This document shows, one piece after another, positions 54,558 through 64,000 of a stretch of DNA of 64,000 nt. The stretch comes from Circinella umbellata (taxonomy: Eukaryota; Mucoromycota; Mucoromycetes; Mucorales; Lichtheimiaceae): assembly GCA_025093555.1 (NCBI GenBank), contig JAIWNF010000015.1, positions 782,437-846,436 of the forward strand. The letters run 5' to 3'. Below the pieces are notes generated by a model. The model had not been told where the DNA came from, ran no database searches, and was given only the letters and a program-made list of their open reading frames with translations. A program made the position numbers and the translations under genes. Position 1 is the stretch's first letter, and each line of letters opens with the position of its first letter.

Positions 54558-55886
54558 ATGGATTACCCGTTTTATTTATCTCTGGTTCATTATCTTTCCC
54601 GAAAAAGATATCCACTTGACTCCACTGAAAAGGTTAAAAGAAAAATTCGTTTCCACGCAAGTAAATATGTCCTGGTTGATGGTTGGTTGTATCAAAGCAC
54701 AAATGATCCGCAGATACGAGGTCGAGAGGTGTTGCATGAAGGCACGGCGAACGAAATCATTCAAGCTGTACATAATGAAGGACATTTTGGTATCAATAAC
54801 ACTTGGCGCCGGTTACAGATGACATACACTGGTCCTGCTTTATTTGAAAGAGTGCGCACGATAGTCCAGAGTTGCGATACTTGCCAATTTCGGGCGAGAG
54901 TGAGAAGGACTCGTCATAATCCAAGTAAACCAATCGATACTCCTTCAGACTCCTTTTACATGGTTGGATGCGACGCTGTAGGGCCTATCCATTATGAAGG
55001 TCAACCACCTCGTTATTTATTGGTTGCTATAGATTATTTGACTCGATGGCCAATTGCTGCTGTGGTGGATAATATCAATGAAGAAACGACTGCCGAATTT
55101 TTATTTAATCATTTGGTACAAATGTTCGGAGTGCCGCGTTATTTATTAACTGATAGAGGGACCAATTTTATGGCTTGTTACGTCTTTGAATTCTTAAAGA
55201 AGCTCGGTTGTCGCCATATAACCACAACTTCGGGAAGAGCTCAAATGAACGGATTGTGCGAGCGTATGAATCAGGGAATAGTTCAGACGATTGCGAAGTT
55301 AGCACGTCAAGAAGACGATGAAAAGAATTGGGAGAGGTATGTGACGCATGCCTTGATGGCGATAAGGACAATGCCGAATGAAGCTACTGGTTTTTCTCCT
55401 ACAAAATTATTATTTGGTTACGAATTAAGAACTCCGGCGACGTGGCCTGCGCCCAGAAAGGATTTTGTCGAGGGCAAATTAATTGAAGAAATAATCAGCT
55501 GTACGAAGGTTATAGAATATATGTCAAGCCAATTACGTGAGGAAGCTAAGGAAAAATCAAGACAACGGAAGGCCAAGGATAAAATGCTGTATGATCAAAG
55601 GGTAGCTTTCAGGAAGCCATTTAAGATCGGCGATCAGGTACTGATGCGAGATAAGGTTCCAGAAGGAAAGTTTAGTGGTCGATGGTTGGGGCCGATGGTT
55701 GTCGTTGGTATTGGCGGTAATAGGACATATTATTTGGAGGGGCCAAACTCAAGAAGGCTGAAGGCAGCAGTAAATGGTGATAATCTCAAGACATTTTTTG
55801 AAAATCGTACCATGATTCCAGATGTGCAGGTACGACGTGCAATGAACCAATATCAAGTTTGGATTGATAGACGGCGTGAAGATTGA
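54558..55886 (+). CDS. integrase of gypsy B, intact separate ORF
   Basis: About 442 residues from ATG 54558 (MDYPFYLSLVHYLSRKRYP). The frame is open further upstream, but that stretch is T-rich, hydrophobic and not conserved. Zinc-binding H2C2 domain: VLHEGTANEIIQAVHNEGHF ... SCDTCQFR. Catalytic core: Asp in GCDAVGPIHY, Asp in LLTDRGTNFM, Glu in MNGLCERMNQ. C-terminal GPY/F-type module RWLGPMVVVGIGG, YYLEGPNSRRLKAAVNG. No chromodomain, so targeting would have to rely on other parts. It inserts retrotransposon cDNA into the genome. The only undamaged integrase in the window. Confidence 0.92.
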   Translation: MDYPFYLSLVHYLSRKRYPLDSTEKVKRKIRFHASKYVLVDGWLYQSTNDPQIRGREVLHEGTANEIIQAVHNEGHFGINNTWRRLQMTYTGPALFERVRTIVQSCDTCQFRARVRRTRHNPSKPIDTPSDSFYMVGCDAVGPIHYEGQPPRYLLVAIDYLTRWPIAAVVDNINEETTAEFLFNHLVQMFGVPRYLLTDRGTNFMACYVFEFLKKLGCRHITTTSGRAQMNGLCERMNQGIVQTIAKLARQEDDEKNWERYVTHALMAIRTMPNEATGFSPTKLLFGYELRTPATWPAPRKDFVEGKLIEEIISCTKVIEYMSSQLREEAKEKSRQRKAKDKMLYDQRVAFRKPFKIGDQVLMRDKVPEGKFSGRWLGPMVVVGIGGNRTYYLEGPNSRRLKAAVNGDNLKTFFENRTMIPDVQVRRAMNQYQVWIDRRRED

Positions 55887-56103
55887 TACTTCATTTATTC
55901 TATTTTACTTTTTATTTTTTTTCTTTCTTTTCCCTTTCTTATTTATTATTGTATCATTTTTTTTTAATTTCTTTCTTTTATTTTTATTTTTATCCTGATC
56001 TCCTTTACCTTTTTTTCTGATATTCTGAGGTATAACTTATTTTTCTCGTTGGGTTACTCATTGTATTTTTTTTCTTTTGTGTATTCGGCCTAGTTGGGGG
56101 TAT

Positions 56104-57134
56104 TGACACGTTGTGTGTGAGGTTTTCCGGCCTCATCCACTTTGGCACTCACGTGATGGGGCTGGCTACTCGAATATGGAATAACTTGGGAAGAAGTATT
56201 CTGCCGAAGCCTGCTCCCAAAATAGCCGATATTTCTTATCATTATTTCTTTTATTTTATTTTTCCTTTTATTATTATTATCTTTATTTTCGGATACAACT
56301 CTTATCTTTTTATTTGAAGGACCCTCCCCCTTTTATTTTATATATCATTTATATTTTTACGTAATTCTCTGTATATCATTGTTATTTTATACTCGGTATT
56401 ATTTTATTCTTTAACTTATTTGTATTTAATGATAATTATTGTATTATCATTAATTTTCTTATCGTGTTAATCCTTATCCGTATTTTTATTTTTATTAGCC
56501 TCTTTTATTAGCATGATTTTTATGCTCGACGCTAATCCATCATATTGAACCCTTTTTATCTTGTTGCCCTATTTGCTCTCCCTTATCATACCCATTCTTA
56601 TAACTTCTGTCCTCTTATCCGATATTTTCTTCTTCTTTTATTTCTTACCGTATGTTATGTCTATCTTGCTGTCACACTTTAAATGATATAATTCTATTAT
56701 ATAGAATATTCCCCATACCCTTATATGTAATTATCTATCGAAATATAGATCATATATTCACTAGTTAGAAGTAACTCTTTTCCCTCTTGGAATTTGAGTA
56801 TAAATAGCAATTAGAAAATTGTTAATAAAATATTATCTTATTCTGGTTATTTGATCGTTTGAAATTGTATTAACGTTGGATTTGCATTATTGATTTTGGG
56901 ATAATCTTAGTGAAATCATCGTTGGAGCATATTTTATTTATTTCTTTTATTATTGTTTTATTTATTTCTACCTTTACGGTTTACTATACACAACCCTTAA
57001 CTTCTCTGAACCCGTTTATCTATTTATTTATTTTATCACTTTCTCTATTTTCTATTCTTTATTTTTCTTTATTTCTATTTTATTCTTACCTTTTTTGTCG
57101 ATTATACACATAACACTAAGCACCACACGTGTCA
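56104..57134 (+). repeat. LTR of family C (C3), 3' LTR of the B block
   Basis: 1031 bases, near-identical to C1 and C2, preceded by the polypurine AGTTGGGGGTAT. The right flank is TTTT rather than GTTT. Confidence 0.9.
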
Positions 57135-58753
57135 TTTTAATGACATGCTGTGGAACGAATTATCCGGCTAAGCTGTTAATGCCCTATATTCATCCAAAAA
57201 TGCTTACATAATCGACCCTGAAATCATACATCTTTCCATCCGATTCCTCATTTCTTTAATTATCCGTAATTATTTATCTACTTAAACCCTTCAACACTCC
57301 TTATTACATCCATATTTTTGGATCCTTTTTCTTCAACCATTTTCTAGTCTATTATTTTCTAACTCACATCACACTATCTTGTGGACTTATTTTAGTTTAC
57401 TTATTTTAGTTTATTTATTTTAGTTTATTTATTTTAGTTTGTTTATTTTATTTTCCACTTCCCGTGATTTCCATCCATGTTAGATCCAATTCCTTACCTT
57501 TTATTATGCTATCCTACTATAATTCTATCTTTTATCCGTCACTGCGCAAACAATTAAGAATCCACAACTTTTTTTACTTTGGGATTCTTGCAGCCAAACT
57601 TGGACTCTGTAAGAATCCTAAAGTTATAAGTTGTGGATTCCTATATCTATATCCAAAGTGGGGGTATAGCTCTGCATATTTATTTTGGTTTGCCCCTATT
57701 CTCTCTATATGCAGCATTTAAGTTTTTTTTTACGATGGCATGCATAGCATAACCTTATGTATACTAGTGTATATGGTAATATTAATTTATTCTGATACAT
57801 TATATTTAGAATGGATGTACCAAAGAATAAAAAATAAAAGAGCAAAAAAATATTAGATGGACGATATATGAAATAGGTTTAAAAGTAATATTTTATTTGA
57901 TTATTTTAATAATAATAAAACCGATACAACTATTTAAAAATAACTACGAATCATACTATTTGAAGGGATGAAATATATTTTGTAAAAGTAATAAGAGGGG
58001 TATGCATTATTTGCATGTAGAAGATATGAGGAGTATGCAACCAGATGAAAAACTAGGTAGAGAGGAACTCAGATTAGTCAACTTAGAGAATGTCAGAGAT
58101 TACTAAAAAAATGTTGTTAATCTATATAACGGGTGAAAAGAGATGTAGGAAAGTTGATTAGTAAAAAGAAAAGTCAAGTGAATGGCGTAAAAAGGAAGGC
58201 ATAAAAATAAACGTGAAAAGGATACTTACGATACAAAACCATTTAATTAATTGTCGGGTTTATCTAATAAAAGAACATGTATGAATAAGATAGTTACGAC
58301 GGTGAGAAGAAGAAATAAACAGTTATCAAAGGGATACTTAAAGTTATAGATAAAAAGATAGAACGGATAACCATAGTGATAAATTCAGATCCGTATCCTA
58401 TAAAAAAAGAAGCATTAGATTGAGAGAAATTATTTCATCTGAACAAATAATAAAAAAGAAAAGAACCTTACCAGCTATAAAAAAAAAAGAAAAAAATAGA
58501 GGGAAGAGAAGCAATAAATAAGGATCAAACAGCCATGGACTTTATATACCCCCTATGTATACATTATAAAAAAATTTTAACATGCATATCAAGCTCTCTA
58601 TAAAAAAAATAATTAGTGAAAGATATACTTTTCTTCCTTCTATTTTCTTTTCATCCCCAAACACTTTACTACTCCTAAAGTAAAATATCACTCTCAAATA
58701 AATCGTTTTTTTAAGAAAAGAACTAATTGTTTTACTTTCTTGTTACTAATTAG
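57135..58753. other. no gene; short repeats and one hairpin
   Basis: Contains a TTTAGTTTATTTAT-type tandem repeat (about 57390-57450) and a hairpin-forming segment (about 57552-57645: AAGAATCCACAACTT with its inverse AAGTTGTGGATTC, and inner GGATTCTT/AAGAATCC). From 57730 the plus strand is purine- and A-rich. A TATAAAA at about 58593 lies 160 bases before the four-exon gene and is a plausible promoter. Confidence 0.5.
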
Positions 58754-59808
58754 ATGTCTTCCAACAACAACAACAATAACGATAACAACAGTCGCCGCCA
58801 GCAACATGCTGAGAGAGTGACAGAGATGAATTTTCATCGTTTGCAGGACGAGTGCTCTTCTTTGCGTGCTGGACAGGCCGCAATGAAGGTCCAGATGGAT
58901 GCTATGTCAGCTTACTTGGCAAGCATCCAACAACAACAACTTCCACCTCCTCCTTCTAATCCAGCACCTGAGGTGGACAGAAATAGCTTAAATTTTGTGA
59001 TTGTAAGATAATTTACCTTTTATTCTTCATAGATCTATATAATAAGTTCATTAATCAAGATTCATAGAGTAACATCCATTCGCGCTATGCTTTGTTTGCC
59101 GATAGTGAAGGATACCATTATGATGAGACGTTCCGTTCACCTTATAACAAAGAGGTGACAGCCATCATCTCTGCGTATTGTAGGGGTAGTCCTGGCGGCT
59201 GTGTGTTGGACGACAAGGCATTGCACAATCAGATCTTGACGTTCTTCCATGGCCAGAAGGTATCTTCATGCCAGACTGTCGAGCAACAAGCCGCCATTGG
59301 TCAGCGTAAACGACGCTATAAATGGGTCTGGCATGTTAGTATAATTGAATAAAAACTAATTTAAAATTGCTCATTCAAAAGAAAATATTTCTTACAGATT
59401 ATTAATTTATATAGAAACTCACGGCGCGTAAAAATGCTCATCAGAAGTATAAAGCTTCATTAGAGGCTCAATATCCTGGTGGTGAAGAGCTTCTTCGTCA
59501 TGAGTGCATATCACCCGAGCTGTCTGATGTTGAATCAGAGGCTGATGGTCTCGTGTGGTTTACGCCATCATTCCGCAAGCCCAATGTAAATAACGAATAT
59601 ATAGTAACTTAGAAAGAAAATATATCGTACTAAGCGAATCTCATTGTAAATTATATAGGTTGAGAGATATTTTGGAGAGCTTGATAGATTGAACAAAGGA
59701 GGAAGAAAGCGAAAGGGCTTAGAAGCCAGAGAAAGACGTGTTGGCGGGGTTGTTGATACCTCAATCAGTGAAGAGACAGTTGCCAGTTGGCCCGACTGGG
59801 CAAAATAA
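58754..59808 (+). CDS. four-exon gene of unknown function, probable Tnp2-element accessory protein
   Basis: Exons 58754-59002, 59068-59334, 59415-59585 and 59659-59808. All junctions are GT...AG in phase 0, giving 278 residues without a break. The N-terminus is Asn/Gln-rich (MSSNNNNNND, SIQQQQLPPPPSNP). The centre is well ordered (RYALFADSEGYHYDETF, AIISAYCRGSPGGCVLDDKA) and the third exon is KLTARKNAHQKYKASLEAQ. The C-terminal part is basic (RLNKGGRKRKGLEARERRV) and ends VASWPDWAK. No family recognised. It lies tail-to-tail with the Tnp2 transposase gene, 81 bases between stops, which suggests it is the second gene of that element, comparable in position though not in sequence to TnpA-type partners. 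A host gene is the alternative. Confidence 0.75.
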
Positions 59809-60368
59809 ATATTTTTCTTTTTTTACTTCATACATATTTTTTTTATTCTTATTCTTTTATGTGTTCTATACTATATAACTATTCTATGACTATATTTCTA
59901 TTCTACGTGCCATTAGAATTACGACAATCTTGGATGTATTTGGGTTTCCTTGTGGACCATATGCTACAATAGCTACTTGGGAAGAGATGCGGTGAACAGG
60001 TAATATTGAGTGATGATCATCTGCCATAAAATGATTATGCCACTCCTCAAGACGTTGTTGTTCGAAACGTTGACCTGCTTCAGTATGATACCAATGGACA
60101 TATGCAAAATAATGTTGTTTTGGCATCCGATCAACAACAAGTAAATGGCGAAAATAATATTGTACTTGACCTGTCCAAGCTACACCATCACCATGTTGAA
60201 GGAATAGAGCTTGTATATGCGATCCTCGAATTGACTTTGATAATGCTGACCGATATTGCTGACCAAATATTTCGATCGATCGGAACTTTTCCACCTCATT
60301 ATAACAACATATTCTTTCTGGCGTTTGCTGCAGAATACTCTAGACTCCATCATATTGTTGTTGGTATA

Positions 60369-61156
60369 GGGGACATGTTGTTAATAAATAGATAATACAA
60401 AATCAGTTGATTTTATATTATCATCAGATAATTATTGATTTTATAAAATTTATAAAAATCATAATTTAATATATATATTTAAGAAAAATAAATATTTTTA
60501 TTTTTCAACATTACTACAACAACAATAAATTATTAACATAATTATATTATTATTGTTTATTATATATATTAAAAAACAAATAAAATCAATGATTTTCTTG
60601 TTTTTAGAATATTTATTTAAATATTCAGATAGCATAGCTATCAAAAAGAATAAAAATTATCAAATTTATTATATAATAAATTAATTTTTATCTTTTATAT
60701 AGAATTTATTTTTTAAATTTATTTTTAAAAATATGATTACGTAATCATATTTGATTTTCATATGAAAATTTAAAAATATAAAAAATATAATTCTTGAAGT
60801 TCTACGAACTTTGGAAATATTAAATATATATAAAATAAATTAGACCTAACGCTAATTTATTTTGTTTGTGTAACAAACCCATATATATATTTTTATTTCT
60901 GAAAAAAACAAGATTTGTGTTACAAATATTTGTTTTTTAATATATATAATAAACAATAATAATATAATTATGTTAATAATTTATTGTTGTTGTTGTGTGT
61001 TGTTGTTGTAGTAATGTTGAAAAATAAAAATATTTATTTTTCTTAAATATATATATTAAATTATGATTTTTATAAATTTTATAAAATCAATAATTATCTG
61101 ATGATAATATAAAATCAACTGATTTTGTATTATCTATTTATTAACAACATGTCCCC
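60369..61156. mobile_element. palindromic element P1 inside the Tnp2 gene
   Basis: 788 bases, GGGGACATGTTG to CAACATGTCCCC, flanked by TA on both sides (60367-60368, 61157-61158). Arms of about 190 bases are near-perfect inverted repeats, around a core (about 60561-60950) that recurs inverted in P2. No coding capacity. The whole unit would fold into one long hairpin. Confidence 0.8.
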
Positions 61157-61216
61157 TAATAGAAATATTAAAAATATTCTATAAAACTTATAGTATTTTT
61201 AATTATTTCATTAAGA

Positions 61217-62080
61217 GGACTAATCAATATCAATAAATATTTTAAAAATCGATTGATTTTTATATATTTATAATTATTTATTTTAATATATGAAAAAATT
61301 TATTTTTTACAAAAATATTAAAAATTATGAATTTTATGAATTTCATAAATTTATGACATAAAGAAAAATAAAACAAATTGTTTTCTTTTTCACTACCACC
61401 ACCACCACTTCAACAACAACAACAAAACCATTTCATGCTTTTCTTGTTTATTCTTATATATATTAAAAAACAAATATTTGTAACACAAATCTTGTTTTTT
61501 TCAGAAATAAAAATATATATATGGGTTTATTACACAAACAAAATAAATTAGCGTTAGGTCTAATTTATTTTATATATATTTAATATTTCCAAAGTTCGTA
61601 GAACTTCAAGAATTATATTTTTTATATTTTTAAATTTTCATATGAAAATCAAATATGATTACGTAATCATATTTTTAAAAATAAATTTAAAAAATAAATT
61701 CTATATAAAAGATAAAAATTAATTTATTATATAATAAATTTGATAATTTTTATTCTTTTTGATAGCTATGCTATCTGAATATTTAAATAAATATTCTAAA
61801 AACAAGAAAATCATTGATTTTATTTGTTTTTTAATATATATAAGAATAAACAAGAAAAGCATGAAATGGTTTTGTTGTTGTTGTTGAAGTGGTGGTGGTG
61901 GTAGTGAAAAAGAAAACAATTTGTTTTATTTTTCTTTATGTCATAAATTTATGAAATTCATAAAATTCATAATTTTTAATATTTTTGTAAAAAATAAATT
62001 TTTTCATATATTAAAATAAATAATTATAAATATATAAAAATCAATCAATTTTTAAAATATTTATTGATATTGATTAGTCC
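61217..62080. mobile_element. palindromic element P2 inside the Tnp2 gene
   Basis: 864 bases, GGACTAATCAATATC to GATATTGATTAGTCC. Arms of about 240 bases are inverted repeats, unlike the arms of P1. The core (about 61455-61845) is the reverse complement of the P1 core. An arm and core fragment of the same type is at 4.85-5.0 kb. Its right end sits directly against the stop codon of the truncated transposase frame. No clear target duplication. Confidence 0.8.
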
Positions 62081-64000
62081 TCAATGCTGTAACAATAATT
62101 CGTATGATTGCCCATTGAATCTTGTTTTTTGCCCTTCTGTCATTGATAATAATGTGTCTGCTGGTAGTGGCTCGCTCCCAATAATGTCGATACTCGGATC
62201 TGAAGACAATTGATTGAAGATAAGTGGGTTGTATTGTGCTTGATTTTGTTGATAAGGTGTATGTGATTGACCAGCAATCTTTAATAAAACCTCTAGTTCT
62301 TGTGGGGGACCCACCAAACGACTGCTTATTCTTGTATGAATAAAATCAAGAGCACCAGTTTTTTCAATGAAACGTTTCATAAATGTCAATTCGAAGGAAT
62401 CTTTTTGGTTTGTTTCTGCATCCTTCATGAAACCGTTGTACCTCTCAAAGCTGAACAACCAATACGTATATATAGTGGAAAAATCCTCAATTGTTTCACG
62501 TAAATGAAGATGAAGATGCATATTTGGTGTTATGCACTCTGGACCGTATAAAGAAGAACAACGCCCCACAAATTCTTTCAACAATCGATCAGCATCATCA
62601 ATCTCCTCGTATGTGATAGACGTCTTGGAAAGGATACGGCAGGCATCAACAAATTTCATCCAATTATTCAAATGGGTGGCAGGAAGTTTATTTTTGAGCA
62701 CAAATGGAGAATATACTAGGCACCATGCTTTCCAGTCAGCAGCTGTCATAAATCCAAACTTGCGTTCAATTTTTCGATTCAAAGATGAGACGCCAGGTGG
62801 CAATACAATACCATCCGCCAATTCTTGCATGTCAGATCTATCAGCATTGGTGAACAACCCATGTTCTCTCCATATACGCACCATTCGATCAGCAGTTCCA
62901 AGAAAAAGGTTATGCATGGGTCTATCAAAACGCTACGCACGGGATCAAAATATGGGAGGCGGTGAATTTGTGACCATCTTGTACCTGTTTCGCATTCTAT
63001 ACGCGTACGTGCTGCCTGGGTTCTTGCTTCCAACCATTGCGCTGCAGCTGATGCGTTGCTTTCACGAGTTCGTAATCCATGTTTGCGATCAATAACATTT
63101 CCCGAATAATCGAGGTTAGATGTTCCTGGGAAAACAACAAACTCTCTTGTACATTTGTGACATGCTCGGGTGCTATTGTGTGATGTGAATCCTCCTACTT
63201 TGCGAGCGGCAGGGATGTCACATGCAATGTTCAGCAAGGCGGCATGGATAGCTGTACCATTGGGTTCTTGGAATGTTGGAATAGTTATACCATTGAACAA
63301 ACGAAGTAGTGGTTCCACAAGAGGTTCCAAATAGGAGTTGATTTCATAAGTACTTGGTTCTTTTGGTCTAGGCATAACACCAACAAGAATAACGTTTTCG
63401 ATTTTGAAATGGTCAGAACGAGGTAAGTTGTTACATATGAGATATATAGCGCCACATGAATAACCACTATTGAATGGTGCGAACCAATCAATATTCAATG
63501 TGAGCATTAATGACCATGGTGTTTCTATGAAAGGTAAACCAGTGGTGGGATCAAGGAGGTCGTACCACATCATACCATCATATACGTCATTGAAGAGGCC
63601 GGGCTCCATTGGACGGCTTTTCCATTGTTCAATTTTTTCTTCAAAGTTATCTCGCATAAAAAGTCGTTTCAAACTGTCTTCTAAAGGATAATATGCATAT
63701 TTTTTATATGGGGTTCCACGACTATTTGATGATGCTGTTGACTTTAATAATGGTGTATCGCAAAGAGTACCATTCATACGTCTACTTGGATTTGTACAAT
63801 TTGGTGGACCTGGTAATAGATAAATAGCATGACAAGTTGGACACGCACTAAACATTCGAAGGTCCTCAGTCAAATAATCAAAGCCAATCCATTTTTTCAT
63901 GCCAGCGATCGAATGTGGAATACATTGACGAATTTCTTCACCGCCAAAACTACCGATCAACACAGAAATGAAGCTAATGAGAGTGTTAGCCATACGTTCA

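Larger units (their letters stand above)
50506..56103 (+). mobile_element. Ty3/gypsy retrotransposon B, internal region between unlike LTRs
   Basis: Carries gag, frameshift site, protease-RT-RNase H, spacer and integrase in the same order as gypsy A, with recognisable similarity throughout. The left LTR is the 237-base B type and the right LTR is the 1031-base C type (56104-57134), so this is a recombinant rather than a simple insertion. Confidence 0.88.
59890..64000 (-). pseudogene. Tnp2-type (CACTA/EnSpm) transposase, interrupted and frameshifted, runs off the window
   Basis: Enters from the right edge, with the frame open beyond 63993. Reads FSACPTCHAIYLLPG (zinc-like Cys pair), then the Tnp2 core LTLNIDWFAPFNSGYSCGAI, YLICNNLPRSDHFKIENVIL, GVMPRPKEPSTYEINSYLEP, and ACHKCTREFVVFPG. 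A one-base loss at 62920 breaks VLIDP from MHNLFLGTADRMVRIW, the Asp-containing HNLxLG motif of this family. The second frame continues (NMHLHLHLRETIEDF, YTYWLFSFERYNGFMKD) to a stop created where a palindromic element is inserted (62081). About 1.7 kb further left, 60368-59890 carries a C-terminal domain (HYFAYVHWYHTEAGQRFEQQ, SILPVHRISSQVAIV) that I read as the end of the same gene. Confidence 0.8.

Overview
The window looks like the nuclear DNA of an AT-rich, transposon-laden fungus. An early-diverging (Mucoromycota-type) fungus is my best guess. The support is short GT...AG introns, a fungal Crypton with a Gcr1-like C-terminal domain, Ty3/gypsy, IS630/Tc1, MULE, Merlin/ISXO2-like and Tnp2-type elements, an F-box/LRR relic and a eukaryotic tRNA-Asp. 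No operons, Shine-Dalgarno sites or CRISPR arrays were seen. Almost everything readable is a mobile element or its debris. The only clear host gene is the tRNA.

Layout. 0.6-4.6 kb: relics of a gypsy integrase, a PIF/Harbinger transposase and an F-box/LRR gene. 5.15-15.4 kb: two inverted Merlin-like elements enclose a Crypton recombinase gene and a Tc1 element. 15.4-25.8 kb: one chromodomain-bearing DDE transposase gene has been cut by an IS630 element, a 3.6 kb MULE and an LTR-like element that itself carries a CACTA-like insertion. All the junctions can be read. 25.85-28.0 kb: a second, nearly complete chromodomain transposase with a convergent small zinc-binding ORF. A decayed third pair lies at 32.6-34.5 kb. 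28-32.4 kb: LTR-like repeats, a hAT-like element carrying a solo LTR, and a GC-rich hairpin island.

35.1-57.1 kb: an insertion hotspot around one tRNA-Asp gene. Small LTRs (family E) lie on its 3' side, one of them split by an IS630-type element. On its 5' side a chain of Ty3/gypsy elements begins 11 bp upstream of the tRNA, with the first three LTR blocks separated by the same GTTT. Two gypsy elements (A and B) keep gag, a canonical -1 slippery heptamer, protease-RT-RNase H and a separate integrase ORF behind a conserved T-rich spacer with promoter-like features.

57.1-64 kb: an intact-looking four-exon gene lies tail-to-tail with a Tnp2 (CACTA/EnSpm) transposase gene on the other strand. 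That transposase gene is interrupted by two palindromic elements sharing one core.

The most coherent candidate for something undescribed is the two-gene chromodomain-transposase/zinc-ORF element, present three times in the same convergent arrangement. The next best candidates are the split-pol gypsy elements and their stacking at the tRNA gene.
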